From Streptomyces flaveolus (GTDB taxonomy: Bacteria; Actinomycetota; Actinomycetes; Streptomycetales; Streptomycetaceae): a stretch of 64,000 nucleotides of DNA. The stretch spans positions 186,001 to 250,000 of the forward strand of contig NZ_BMRV01000009.1 of the NCBI RefSeq assembly GCF_014648815.1, written 5' to 3'. Below the pieces are notes generated by a model, which worked only from the letters and a program-made list of their open reading frames with translations, had not been told where the DNA came from and did no database searches. The position numbers were made by a program, and so were the translations under genes. The number at the start of each line of letters is the position of its first letter. Position 1 is the first letter of the stretch. Of the stretch, positions 1 to 8,160 are shown in pieces.

Positions 1-267
1 GGAATCCGTACCCGCCGGCTCACCGGCCCCCGTGGCCTCATGATGGCTCGGCAGCAGGCCTTCCGGTACGGGGATGGCGCCAACTCCCTCGACGCGACCG
101 GAAATCGGCCAGGAGGCGCCCTGCGCTGCCTTCGCCGCGCCCGTCCGGCCGCCGGTGCGCGGGTGGTCGGCGGCGGGGCGAACACCGGTCGTCGTCCGGG
201 CCGGGGGTTCACCCCGCGGATGCCTGCTGCTTCGCTGGTCGTGGACGAGAGCGAGGGAGGAGGCGAC
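1..267. other. no gene recognised
   Basis: No convincing gene is seen. Reading frames here are GC-rich shadows without a recognisable protein family. An open frame runs into the next gene from position 40, but its first 76 codons are low-complexity Arg/Gly/Ala and lack family features. Confidence 0.5.
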
Positions 268-810
268 GTGGATCTCGGGGATGCGACCGCGCTGGTCGCC
301 GCGGTCGTGGGAGTCGTCGGAACGCTGCTGTCCGCGCTGCTGACCCAGCGGGCGGCTGACCGCAGCCGGCAGCGCGAGCAGGAACGCGCCGAGGCCGTGC
401 GGGAACGGCGCAGTGAGGCCCAGGAACTGCGGTCCTGCTACGTCGCGCTCAACACCGCGGGCCGGCAGTATCTCGCCGCGCTCACCGACCTGTTGCACGC
501 ACTGGGCCGCGCCGAGGAACTGCCCTCCGCACGGCAGCGGCTGACCGGGGCGCGCGACCAGTACCGGGACGTGTACGCGGAGGCCCAGATGCGGCTGCCG
601 CAGCGGGTGCTCGCGCACGCGGGAGACGTCAGCCACGAACTGGGCGTCGTGTACGGCACGGTCCGGCGACTGGACGACGGCGCACCACGGCCGGGGGACT
701 CGACCGCCGCCGCGCAGGAGGCCATCGACGCGCTCTGGGAGCGGTTGCGGGAGATGCGGCGCGAGATGCGCGCCGATCTGGGTGCTTCCCGGGCGGATTC
801 CGGGCGTTGA
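268..810 (+). CDS. membrane-anchored coiled-coil protein, function unknown
   Basis: 180 aa from a GTG start preceded by GAGGGAGGAGGCGAC, a strong ribosome binding site; this is why I reject the upstream start at position 40. Residues about 4-24 form one hydrophobic segment (ALVAAVVGVVGTLLSALL). Next comes a charged helix rich in Arg/Glu/Gln (about 27-55) and a mostly helical remainder, so the predicted topology is a single N-terminal membrane anchor with a cytoplasmic coiled coil. No enzyme motif is visible. It lies 95 nt upstream of a CHAT protease gene on the same strand and could be a membrane partner of that locus, but this is inferred from position only. I do not recognise a named family. 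Confidence 0.7.
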   Translation: MDLGDATALVAAVVGVVGTLLSALLTQRAADRSRQREQERAEAVRERRSEAQELRSCYVALNTAGRQYLAALTDLLHALGRAEELPSARQRLTGARDQYRDVYAEAQMRLPQRVLAHAGDVSHELGVVYGTVRRLDDGAPRPGDSTAAAQEAIDALWERLREMRREMRADLGASRADSGR

Positions 811-857
811 GCACGGGAAACGGGCGGAACGGCCACCGGACGCCCGACGGATCGGCA

Positions 858-863
858 TAGTAC
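858..863 (+). promoter_or_regulatory. candidate -10 element upstream of CHAT gene
   Basis: TAGTAC in the context GGCATAGTACGG, about 40 nt before the CHAT start. It is the only A/T-containing patch in the 95-nt gap. No convincing -35 was identified. Confidence 0.3.
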
Positions 864-905
864 GGACCGGCACAGGGGGCCGGGCCCCTTCCGTGAGCGA
901 GGCAG

Positions 906-3900
906 GTGGTGAGGCGGGTGTCGGCGGGCGACGAGGAGACCGGCGGTGTTCTGGGCCTGCGTGTCTGGGCGGCGGACGCCATCGAGCGGGCGCGGCGGTT
1001 GGTGCCCGCCACGGGAGCCGGTGCGTCACCGCCGTCGGCCTACGACGCGACGGTCGCCGAACTCGACGGCCTGTCCCGTCTCCTGGACCACGACCCCGGC
1101 CTGCGCGGCGCGGTGAGCGTGTGGCTGGGCGGCGCGCTGACCCTGCGGCACGCCGCCGGGGGCGGGGCGCCCGCTGACCGGGAGCGTGCGGAGCGGCTGC
1201 TGCGGGACGCCCGGGACCGGGGGACGGCGCCGGGCGCGGCGGTGAGCGACGAGGACCGGGGGTGGGCGGCGCTGTTCCTGCTGTCGCACGTGATGCCGTT
1301 GCGGCCGGGGTCGGCCGGGCCGGGGGCGGCGCCCGACGTCTCGGCGCTGCTGGAGTGGGCCGTACGGCGCGGCCCCGGCGGGATGGCGGCCGCGGCGGCG
1401 GAGGTCGAGACGCTGTCGGCGGAGGTGATGCGACTGCCGTTGCCGCCGCAGTTCCTCGACGAGCTGCGCCGCGTGCGGGGGGTGCTCGCGACGCCCGCCG
1501 GGGCCGGGGCCGGGGACCTGCCGGCCGGCACGATGCCCGCCGGGACGGCGACGGCCGACCGGGTCCGGCGGATGACGGAGCGGCCGCCCGGTGCGCAGGA
1601 AGCCCCGACGCCCGGTCGCCCGACGCCTCCCGACCCCGCCCCACCCCCGCGGACCCCGCTCACCCCCGACGACCTCCGTCGGCTCGCCGCCGCGCTGGGG
1701 GCCGTGGGGGAGACCACGGTCGGGCTCGACGACGTGCTGAGGCGAGGGGAGCCCGAGGGGCTCAACCGGCTGCTCGGCCAGCTCCGTTCCGTCCAGGACA
1801 CGCCGCTGCCCGGGCTGGACGCCACGCCCGCGATGGAGAGCCTGCGGGCACTGCTGCTCGCCGTCAGCCCCGCCGTCGGCGGCACCTTCCAGGACCGCTC
1901 GGCGGGCCGCGCCCACATCGACGCGGTCCTGGCGCACATGAACCGGATCGCCGAGTCGCCGCCCCCGGGGGTGGGCGACCCCTCCGTCCTGGGCCGCGCG
2001 TTCGCCACGTTCAGCCGGATCCTCGAGGCCGGCGAGACGGAGGACGTCGAACGGCTCCGTGAGCTCGTGGCGGAGGCCGAGGCACTGGAGAGATCGGTGC
2101 CCGAGGAGCATCCGTTCCGCTTCGCCGTGCTCTCCTGCCTCGGCGCGGCCTACGGCCGGCTCGGCGCCGTCACCCAGGACAGGGAGATGCTCCTGCGATC
2201 CCTGCCCTACACCGAGCAGGGCATCACCGGCGCCAAGGAGAGCGGACTGCCGTTCGCCGGCGGACTGCCCGTGCCGGACACGCCGTTGCCCGACTTCGCC
2301 CTGATCCGGGCGGGTCTCACCGGCGAGCGGGTGGCGGTGCCCGAGGAGTTCCCGCCCGAGCCTCCCGAGGGTGCCTCGGCGGAGGAGCTCGACGCCTGCG
2401 CGGCCTTGCTCGGCATGCGCCTCGCCCACACCCGCGACCCGGCCACCCTGGACGCCCTGGTCCACGTGCTGGAGCGCGTCCGCGGCGAGGTCCGGCAGGG
2501 CAGGGGACAGCGGATCGCCGCCGACGCGCTGTGGCGACTGGCCGAGGCGTACCACCTGCGCAGGGTGCTGCGGGAGGACGCGGGGGACACCGCCTGCGTG
2601 GACGCCGCGCAGGAGGCCCTGACCGCGCTGGCCGCCGACGTCCTGCTGCAGACGGGGGCGGAACACGGACTGCTGGCCGCGCGTTCCGGGGCGAGCCGTG
2701 GACTGCGAGCCGCCCACTGGGCGCTCACCTGCGGGCGGGTGCACGAGGCCGTGGCCGCCCTGGAACTGGGCCGGGCCCTGGTCCTCCAGGCGGCCGCCAC
2801 CGCGTCGGCCGTGCCCGACCTGCTCGACGCGGCCGGGCACCCCGCACTCGCCGAGGCCTGGCGCGCGGCCGGCGGCGCCCGCGGCACCGGCCCGGCAGAA
2901 GCGGGCGTCCCCGGCGAACTGCCCAGTACGCTGCGCCGCCAGGCCCTCGAAGCCCTCGGCTACCGGCAGGAGGACGGCGGCCTGCTCGCCACACCCACCC
3001 TCGCCGAGCTCGCGGACGCGGTCGCCGAGGCCGGCGCGGACGTACTCCTGTACCTGGTCCCCGGTGAGGACGAGGTCCCCGGGATGGTGATCGCGGTCGG
3101 ACCCGACCTCGGCGCCGGAGTGGGCGCGCTGCCCCTGCTGTCCGGCTCCGGGAGCGGTCCGCTGGAGCGCTACCTCGACGCGGCGGACGCACGCGGCACC
3201 GGCCCGGAACCCGACCCGGACGCCGAAGAGGCCTGGGAGGAGGCCCTGGGGGCGCTGTGCGACTGGGCGTTCCAGGTGATCGGCCCGGTCCTCGCCGGCA
3301 TCGAGGAACGCCTCACGGCCGCCGGACGGCTCGACGACAGGCCGCTGCGGGCGGTCCTGGTGCCCTGCGGACGCCTCGGCATCGTCCCCTGGCACGCCGC
3401 CCGCTTCCCGGCCGAGGCGCCCTACGACCACCTGTGCCAGACGGCGGTCGTCAGCTACGCGGCGTCCGGCGGCCAGTTCCTGCGCACGGTGCGGCGCGCA
3501 CCGCGCGACCCCGCCGCCGCCCCCGTCCTGGTGGCCGACCCGACGATGGACCTGGTCCACGCCGACGTCGAGGTCAGGGCCCTGCGGGACGCCTTCTACC
3601 CGCGGGCACGGCTGTGCGGGGAGATCTTCGACGAGCCCCCGGGAAGCCTGGCCGCCGGCACGCCCGACGAGATCCTCGCGCTGCTCGCCGACGGAGCGTC
3701 GCTGCTCCACGTGGCCACGCACGGATCGGCGGGCACGCGTCCCACGGTCTCCGCCCTGTGTCTCGCCGCCCCCGAGGACGCCGAGAACGCCGAGAACGCC
3801 GAGGACGACGGGAACGCTCCCGCCCACGGGACCGCGTCGGACGCCGCGCCTGGCCCCGGACTGCTCACGGTGACCCGGCTGCTCGACCGGGCCGGTCCGC

Positions 3901-4352
3901 GGCACGGCGCGGCGGACGGCGCCCCGGACGGCCCGCTGGTCGTGCTGAGCGCCTGCGAGACCGACCTGAGCAACCGCGACCACGACGAGGCGCTGACCCT
4001 CACCACGGCCTTCGTCGCCGGCGGGGCGCGGGACGTCGTCGGCTCGCGGTGGACGACGAACGACAGCACGTCGGCGCTGCTGATGGCGGTCTTCCACCAC
4101 CACCTGACCGTCGACGGGCTCAGCCCCGTCGACGCGCTCAGGGCGGCGCAGCTGTGGATGCTCGACCCGCACCGCGAGAACCCGGGTTCGCTCGACGGCG
4201 AACTGCTCAGGGAGATGGAACGGCCCGGGCTCGACCGCATCCCGCTGTGGGCCGCCTTCGTCCACCAGGGACATCCGGGCCGGAGGGAAGCGAGGACACG
4301 GACCATGACGGACGGCACGACACCCGGCACGACAGAAGGGAGGAACGCGTGA
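906..4352 (+). CDS. CHAT-domain (caspase-like) peptidase with helical repeat N-terminus
   Basis: 1148 aa. The C-terminal third (about 760-1130) is a CHAT domain, a clan CD caspase-like cysteine peptidase. The dyad is visible: His939 in HVATHGSAG and Cys1017 in VLSACETDLS, followed by GGARDVVGSRWTTND. The motif LGIVPWHAARFP near 825-835 is also typical of CHAT proteins. The long N-terminal region is alpha-helical and Leu/Ala-rich, consistent with TPR-like repeats, with a proline-rich stretch at about 215-255. Between His and Cys there is an acidic low-complexity insert made of GCCGAGAAC repeats (about 957-985). GTG at 906 is followed by a second GTG at 909 and another at 918; the exact start is uncertain. 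The stop overlaps the next gene (GTGA). A clear paralogue is encoded at 53845-59217. Inferred role: protease that acts on, or is coupled to, the downstream antitoxin/RES pair. Confidence 0.88.
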   Translation: MVRRVSAGDEETGGVLGLRVWAADAIERARRLVPATGAGASPPSAYDATVAELDGLSRLLDHDPGLRGAVSVWLGGALTLRHAAGGGAPADRERAERLLRDARDRGTAPGAAVSDEDRGWAALFLLSHVMPLRPGSAGPGAAPDVSALLEWAVRRGPGGMAAAAAEVETLSAEVMRLPLPPQFLDELRRVRGVLATPAGAGAGDLPAGTMPAGTATADRVRRMTERPPGAQEAPTPGRPTPPDPAPPPRTPLTPDDLRRLAAALGAVGETTVGLDDVLRRGEPEGLNRLLGQLRSVQDTPLPGLDATPAMESLRALLLAVSPAVGGTFQDRSAGRAHIDAVLAHMNRIAESPPPGVGDPSVLGRAFATFSRILEAGETEDVERLRELVAEAEALERSVPEEHPFRFAVLSCLGAAYGRLGAVTQDREMLLRSLPYTEQGITGAKESGLPFAGGLPVPDTPLPDFALIRAGLTGERVAVPEEFPPEPPEGASAEELDACAALLGMRLAHTRDPATLDALVHVLERVRGEVRQGRGQRIAADALWRLAEAYHLRRVLREDAGDTACVDAAQEALTALAADVLLQTGAEHGLLAARSGASRGLRAAHWALTCGRVHEAVAALELGRALVLQAAATASAVPDLLDAAGHPALAEAWRAAGGARGTGPAEAGVPGELPSTLRRQALEALGYRQEDGGLLATPTLAELADAVAEAGADVLLYLVPGEDEVPGMVIAVGPDLGAGVGALPLLSGSGSGPLERYLDAADARGTGPEPDPDAEEAWEEALGALCDWAFQVIGPVLAGIEERLTAAGRLDDRPLRAVLVPCGRLGIVPWHAARFPAEAPYDHLCQTAVVSYAASGGQFLRTVRRAPRDPAAAPVLVADPTMDLVHADVEVRALRDAFYPRARLCGEIFDEPPGSLAAGTPDEILALLADGASLLHVATHGSAGTRPTVSALCLAAPEDAENAENAEDDGNAPAHGTASDAAPGPGLLTVTRLLDRAGPRHGAADGAPDGPLVVLSACETDLSNRDHDEALTLTTAFVAGGARDVVGSRWTTNDSTSALLMAVFHHHLTVDGLSPVDALRAAQLWMLDPHRENPGSLDGELLREMERPGLDRIPLWAAFVHQGHPGRREARTRTMTDGTTPGTTEGRNA

Positions 4353-5095
4353 ACGACGACGGCACGGGCGAGGACCGTGGCGGTGGGGCGGAACGGCTGC
4401 TCGCCCTGATCGGCGAGCACCGGGACACCGTCCGGGACGCCCTCGACGACGAGCAGTACGCGCTGCTGCTCACCAGGCTGGCCGCGCTCGCCGACGCGGC
4501 GTCCGACGACACGAGGGCGGTCCGCAGAGCGCTGCGGGGCGTGCAGCTCGCGCTGCTCCCGCTGCCGCTCGACCATCCGGTGCGCGCGGCGCTGGACTCC
4601 GTACGCCTGGTCGCGGCGCCGCCCGGGCCGTCCACGGTGACCGGGGCGCGGGAGCTGATGGCCCGCCTGGTGATCCCGGCACCCTCCCCCGGTCCCGAAG
4701 CCACCGGCGACGACACCGAGCCCGCAGGCGCCGACCCCGACACCGGCGACGGCGACACCGCGCAGGACGAGCTGCTGAGGGCACCGGCCCTCTCCGCCGA
4801 CGAGGCGCGGGCCCGGTGCGGCGGCACGGCACCGCCGCCCGAGCTGATCAGACTGACGGACGCCCGGGGCGGTGACCGCTACCCGGAGTTCCAGTTCGGC
4901 GCGGGCGACGGCAGCCCCTGCGCGGTGGTCCTCGAGGTCAACCGCGTACTCCTCGCCGACATCGACCCCTGGGGCGCCGCCGCCTGGTGGCTCAGCGGGA
5001 ACAGCTGGCTGGGCGGAACACCCGCGTCGCTCCTCGGCCGGCTGCCCGACGGCGAGCTGGTCGGCGCGGCCACGGCACTGGCGGAGGGGGACTGA
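4349..5095 (+). CDS. antitoxin-like protein with MbcA/ParS/Xre-type toxin-binding C-terminus
   Basis: 248 aa from GTG 4349, which overlaps the CHAT stop by 4 nt and has GGGAGGAACGC upstream. Residues 1-95 are helical; 105-140 are acidic and low in complexity (Asp/Glu/Pro/Thr), a plausible exposed linker. The last ~80 residues read ELIRL...YPEFQFG...VNRVLL...DPWGAAAWWLSGNSWLGGTPASLL. This matches the general pattern of the toxin-binding domain of RES-neutralising antitoxins (Trp-rich helix, then P/GN..LGG.tP..LL). It ends within the start of a RES-domain gene (TGATG), the classical antitoxin-toxin order. The protein at 59340-60017 is a paralogue. No Xre DNA-binding HTH is evident. Family assignment is by pattern recognition and should be confirmed by profile search. 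Confidence 0.7.
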   Translation: MNDDGTGEDRGGGAERLLALIGEHRDTVRDALDDEQYALLLTRLAALADAASDDTRAVRRALRGVQLALLPLPLDHPVRAALDSVRLVAAPPGPSTVTGARELMARLVIPAPSPGPEATGDDTEPAGADPDTGDGDTAQDELLRAPALSADEARARCGGTAPPPELIRLTDARGGDRYPEFQFGAGDGSPCAVVLEVNRVLLADIDPWGAAAWWLSGNSWLGGTPASLLGRLPDGELVGAATALAEGD

Positions 5096-5781
5096 TGAGC
5101 GGCTTCTTTCCCACGACGCCGTTGGAGCTGCGCCCCAACCGGCAGTCGGTCCCGGCGGGCACGGAACTGTGGCGGGTGCACAAGACCACGTACGCGCCGG
5201 ACCAGTTCAACCCGAACCTCGCGGACGTGCACGACCACAGGGCGGGCAGCCGCTTCGACGGCACGGTGCTCGACCCGTACCACTCCCTGTACCTGGCGGC
5301 CGACCCGACGACGGCACTGGCCGAGAGCGTGCTGCGCTCGCGGCCGTTCGACCCCCGGTACAGCATGCGGTACATCCCCTGGATCACCGTCCGGGGACGG
5401 TCGTTGAGCGCCCTGCGCACCAGGTGCGACCTGAGCCTCGTCTCGCTGCTCGGGGAACAGGACCTGGCCGCCGTCTGCCAGGACTCCACGCTCCTGGAGG
5501 ACGAGCGGAACTATCCGCAGGCCAGGCGCTGGGCGAGCGAGATCCGCGCCCGGACGCCCGACATCGTCGGTCTGGTCTGGCAGTCCCGGCGCAACCGGCC
5601 CGAGCGGGCACTGGTGCTCTTCCACGACCGGTTCGGCGACTGCCGCGGCTGCGACGGCAAACCACTGGAGGTGCTGCCCGACGGCGGGATCGCGGACCTC
5701 GGCTCCGACGCGGGCATCGACCGGGCGAACGAACTCCTCGCACCGCTGCGGTCGGAGATCTCCCGGCCGGCCCGTCCGTGA
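5095..5781 (+). CDS. RES-domain toxin-like protein
   Basis: 228 aa. RES-domain features are clear: ELWRVHKTTYAPDQFNP at about 22-38, an Arg-Phe pair in GSRFDG (about 59-64), and SLYLAADPTTALAESVLR (about 72-89) carrying the expected acidic residue after the Leu-Tyr-Leu-Ala strand. RES proteins of the MbcT/ParT type degrade NAD+ or ADP-ribosylate targets. It is translationally coupled to the upstream antitoxin-like gene (TGATG) and followed by a strong hairpin, then a macro-domain gene. It may be kept inactive by the upstream protein and released when that protein is cut; the CHAT link is inference. A paralogue lies at 60019-60699. Confidence 0.83.
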   Translation: MSGFFPTTPLELRPNRQSVPAGTELWRVHKTTYAPDQFNPNLADVHDHRAGSRFDGTVLDPYHSLYLAADPTTALAESVLRSRPFDPRYSMRYIPWITVRGRSLSALRTRCDLSLVSLLGEQDLAAVCQDSTLLEDERNYPQARRWASEIRARTPDIVGLVWQSRRNRPERALVLFHDRFGDCRGCDGKPLEVLPDGGIADLGSDAGIDRANELLAPLRSEISRPARP

Positions 5782-5790
5782 CGACCGGGG

Positions 5791-5817
5791 CGACCGGCCC
5801 TGTTCGGGGGCCGGTCG
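5791..5817 (+). terminator. hairpin terminator after RES gene
   Basis: Inverted repeat CGACCGGCCC / GGGCCGGTCG with a 7-nt loop, 10 bp in total, 10 nt past the RES stop. There is no T-tract, as is common for Streptomyces terminators. Confidence 0.6.
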
Positions 5818-5847
5818 TCCCGCTTGTCCGGGTGTGAAACCTGGTGC

Positions 5848-5859
5848 CATCGTGAGCGC
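5848..5859 (+). promoter_or_regulatory. leaderless promoter of macro-domain gene
   Basis: CATCGT followed by 6 nt and then ATG. This is the spacing of a leaderless transcript whose first base is the start codon. No ribosome binding site precedes the ATG. Confidence 0.45.
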
Positions 5860-6972
5860 ATGGCATCGACTCCTCCTGACCACGCGTCACTTCACAGCGA
5901 CCTCAGGGAGGTCAGGCGCGCGGGCCTGGTCCGGCTGCGCGGACGGGCGCTGCCCGCGCTGGAGCCGGCCGCCGAGGCGGTGGGCGCCGGCACCGCCCGC
6001 ACCCCGGGCGCCGCCGTCGAGGCGCTGCTGCGGCTCGCCGTGTCGCGCCTGGACGCGGGCACGCTGCGCACCGCCGCCGAGTACACCCTCGGTCTGGCGC
6101 AGGGCACCAGGGACTGGCCCGCGTCCTCCCGCCGCGCCAGGGCCGCCGCGGTGTACGGGGTGAGCGTCGAGCGGTTCCGCAAGGACCACGAGGTGATGGT
6201 CCTCGGGCAGATCGCCGAGCACATCGTGCTGCTGATGGCCGAGACGACGACCGGATCCCCCGGCGCCGCGGCGGTCGACGCCGGGGACACCGGCACGCAC
6301 CGCTCCGTGACGGCCCGGGTGGCCGGCCGGGACGTGCGGCTCACCCTCCACATGCACCCCGCGGACCTGCTGCGCGACGTGGACGTGATCGTCTCCCCGG
6401 CCAACGTCTACTTCGCGCTGCCCGAGTCGTACAAGTCGTCGGTCGCCGCGTCGCTGCGCCGGGCGGCCGCCGTGCGCGGCGTGACCGGCGAGGTCCTGGA
6501 CGACCCGGTGCGCGACGAGCTGCGGGCCTGGGCGGACCGGCAGGGCACGTCGGGCCGCGCGGTGCTGCCCGGCACGGTGGTGGCCACCGGGCCCGGTGCC
6601 CTGGCGGAGCAGGGCATCCGGCGGATCTACCACGCGGCCGTCGCCGTGCCGCGGGCCGGCACCAACGACTACGACGTGCTGCCGGCCGACGTCACCCGGG
6701 CCGCGTCCCGGGCCCTCGCCGTACTGGCCCAGGAGCACGACCGGCACGACCCGCCGCTGCGTTCGGTGTGTTTCCCGCTGCTCGGGTCGGGGCGCGGCGG
6801 ACTGCCGTACGACGTCAGTCTCGCCGCCGTGTGGGCCGCCCTCGAGGCCGAACTCGCGCGCGGGGCGCGGTGGGACGTCCACTTCCTGGTGCGTACGCCG
6901 GAGGCGGCGGCGGTGGTCGAGCGGGTCCGGGCCAGGATCCGCCCGGCCCGCGACCAGCGGCCGACCGGCTGA
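5860..6972 (+). CDS. macro-domain protein with N-terminal helical adaptor
   Basis: 370 aa. Residues about 165-365 form a macro domain (ADP-ribose-binding fold): DVIVSPANVYF resembles the canonical VNAAN loop, GTVVATGPGAL and RRIYHAAVAVP lie in the expected strands, and FPLLGSGRGGLP is the conserved glycine-rich loop. Residues 1-115 hold a helical module with GTRDWPASSRRARAAAVYGVSVERFRKDHE, a helix-turn-helix-like sequence I associate with adaptors in actinobacterial conflict proteins. The ATG at 5860 is chosen because nothing upstream has a ribosome binding site and a -10 box sits 6 nt before it. Macro domains read or erase ADP-ribose, and the gene directly follows a RES toxin whose chemistry yields ADP-ribose products. 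A sensing or reversal role is therefore attractive, but inferred. Confidence 0.82.
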   Translation: MASTPPDHASLHSDLREVRRAGLVRLRGRALPALEPAAEAVGAGTARTPGAAVEALLRLAVSRLDAGTLRTAAEYTLGLAQGTRDWPASSRRARAAAVYGVSVERFRKDHEVMVLGQIAEHIVLLMAETTTGSPGAAAVDAGDTGTHRSVTARVAGRDVRLTLHMHPADLLRDVDVIVSPANVYFALPESYKSSVAASLRRAAAVRGVTGEVLDDPVRDELRAWADRQGTSGRAVLPGTVVATGPGALAEQGIRRIYHAAVAVPRAGTNDYDVLPADVTRAASRALAVLAQEHDRHDPPLRSVCFPLLGSGRGGLPYDVSLAAVWAALEAELARGARWDVHFLVRTPEAAAVVERVRARIRPARDQRPTG

Positions 6973-7133
6973 CCCGGTGGAATGGAAGGGCGCCCCGGTC
7001 CGTGCGAGGAGGCGCGGGGGCGCGGACGAGGGTGCGTGAGGGTGCACGGGAGCGCACGGTGATCCACTGGGGCGCACGGGGGCGCGAGGAGGTGTCAGGC
7101 GATGTACGCACCACGGATTTCCGCTTGGTCAGG

Positions 7134-7160
7134 GACAGTTGACGGTCTGTCACCTACCGT
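7134..7160 (+). promoter_or_regulatory. leaderless promoter with palindrome ahead of the conflict operon
   Basis: GACAG-TTGACGGT-CTGTC (7134-7151) is a 5-bp inverted repeat with an 8-nt spacer. It sits directly upstream of a TACCGT -10 box (7155-7160), which is 6 nt from the ATG at 7167. The palindrome overlaps the region a regulator would use to control the eleven-gene operon. Confidence 0.5.
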
Positions 7161-7166
7161 GGGCGC

Positions 7167-7397
7167 ATGAGCGGCGGGATGCGGGAGTGGGCTCTCGGGG
7201 CGTCGGGCCGGATCGTCACCTGGCCGGCGCCCGACGCGTATGTCCTGGTCGAGGGTGTGCTGCTGCGCATGCGCCCGGACTCCCCGGACATGCCCCCGGG
7301 AACGGAGGTCGTCGTGCGCCACGACGCCGAGCGGCGGGGGCTCGTCGCCCACCGGGCCGCGCCGGGGGCCGGGGACGGGCGGCCCGGGCATGAGTGA
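7167..7397 (+). CDS. small hypothetical protein at operon start
   Basis: 76 aa, no recognised domain. It contains IVTWPAPDAYVLVEGVLLRMRPDSPDMPPGTEVVVRHD, which looks like a small beta-rich fold, and a Gly/Arg-rich tail. Its 3' end overlaps the vWA gene start by 8 nt, and a -10 box lies 6 nt before the ATG. Support for a real gene comes from the promoter, the coupling and the ordered N-terminal half. Function unknown. Confidence 0.6.
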   Translation: MSGGMREWALGASGRIVTWPAPDAYVLVEGVLLRMRPDSPDMPPGTEVVVRHDAERRGLVAHRAAPGAGDGRPGHE

Positions 7398-8160
7398 GTA
7401 CGGCATCGGCCTCGCGGAGGGCTACGACGAACGGCAGCCCGTCGTCCTGCTCCTCGACACGTCGGCCTCCATGGGGCGGCCCGCCGGAAGCCCCCGCATC
7501 GACGAACTCAACGACGCGCTGGCCCGCTGGTTCGCCGGGGTCAGGCAGGAGCCGAGACTGCGTGCGCGGGTGGAGGTCTGCCTGATCGCGTTCGACTCGC
7601 GGGTGCGGGTCTTCGACCCGGTCCGCGGGGCGCTGGCGCCGGCCGGGGAGTCCGCGGCGGACCGGCTCTTCGTGCCGGTGGACCGGATGCGCCCGCCCCG
7701 GCTGGAGGCGTCCGGGCTCACGCGCATGACGGAGGCCGTCGAGACGGCGCTCGACCTCGCCCGGGAACGCTACCGGGCGCTCCAGGCGCAGCGCGTCCAG
7801 GTGCGGCGGCCGTTCCTGTGGGTGCTGACGGACGGTGCGCCGAGCGACGCAGACGGGCAGCCGATGGGTCCCGCCGCCCTGGCCGGCACGGCGGCGAGGG
7901 TGCGCCGCGGCGAGGAGCGGGGCGAGTGCGTGTTCCAGGCCGTCGGAGTGCGCGGCGCCGACCTGGACCTCCTGCGGGTCCTCGCACCCGAGGGCACGCT
8001 GATGCTGGAGGACTTGAGCTTCGAGCGGATCCTCGACCTCCTGTTCCAGAGCTCGGACCGCAGCGGACCGGACCAGACGGCCGACGAAATCCGCGGCCGG
8101 GTGGCCGATCTGGCGGACCGGCAGCGGCGTCTGCAACTGCTCGAGGAGAGATACCAGTGA
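7390..8160 (+). CDS. von Willebrand factor A domain protein
   Basis: 256 aa, essentially one vWA domain of the type seen beside tellurium-resistance and conflict genes. The metal-ion-dependent adhesion site is intact: D23-T-S-A-S in LLLDTSASMG, a Thr in EASGLTRMTEAV, and the Asp in WVLTDGAPSD. The start at 7390 is immediately before the conserved segment. The stop overlaps the PP2C start (GTGA). In related systems vWA proteins recruit AAA+ or GTPase partners through metal-dependent contacts; here the partners would be the downstream ATPase, Hsp70-like protein and GTPases. Confidence 0.9.
   Translation: MSEYGIGLAEGYDERQPVVLLLDTSASMGRPAGSPRIDELNDALARWFAGVRQEPRLRARVEVCLIAFDSRVRVFDPVRGALAPAGESAADRLFVPVDRMRPPRLEASGLTRMTEAVETALDLARERYRALQAQRVQVRRPFLWVLTDGAPSDADGQPMGPAALAGTAARVRRGEERGECVFQAVGVRGADLDLLRVLAPEGTLMLEDLSFERILDLLFQSSDRSGPDQTADEIRGRVADLADRQRRLQLLEERYQ

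Noticed and set aside
1026..4274. Very long open frame on the minus strand opposite the first CHAT gene
   Set aside because: GC-rich antisense frame; composition is Gly/Arg/Val-rich without domains, while the plus strand encodes a complete CHAT protein.
3257..4348. N-terminal extension of the antitoxin-like gene
   Set aside because: It overlaps the CHAT coding region in another frame and is Arg/Pro low-complexity; GTG 4349 has a ribosome binding site and a 4-nt overlap.
5860..6972. Reading the macro-domain protein as an AAA or transferase protein
   Set aside because: The SPAN loop and LLGSGRGGL motif fit a macro domain better, and no P-loop is present.
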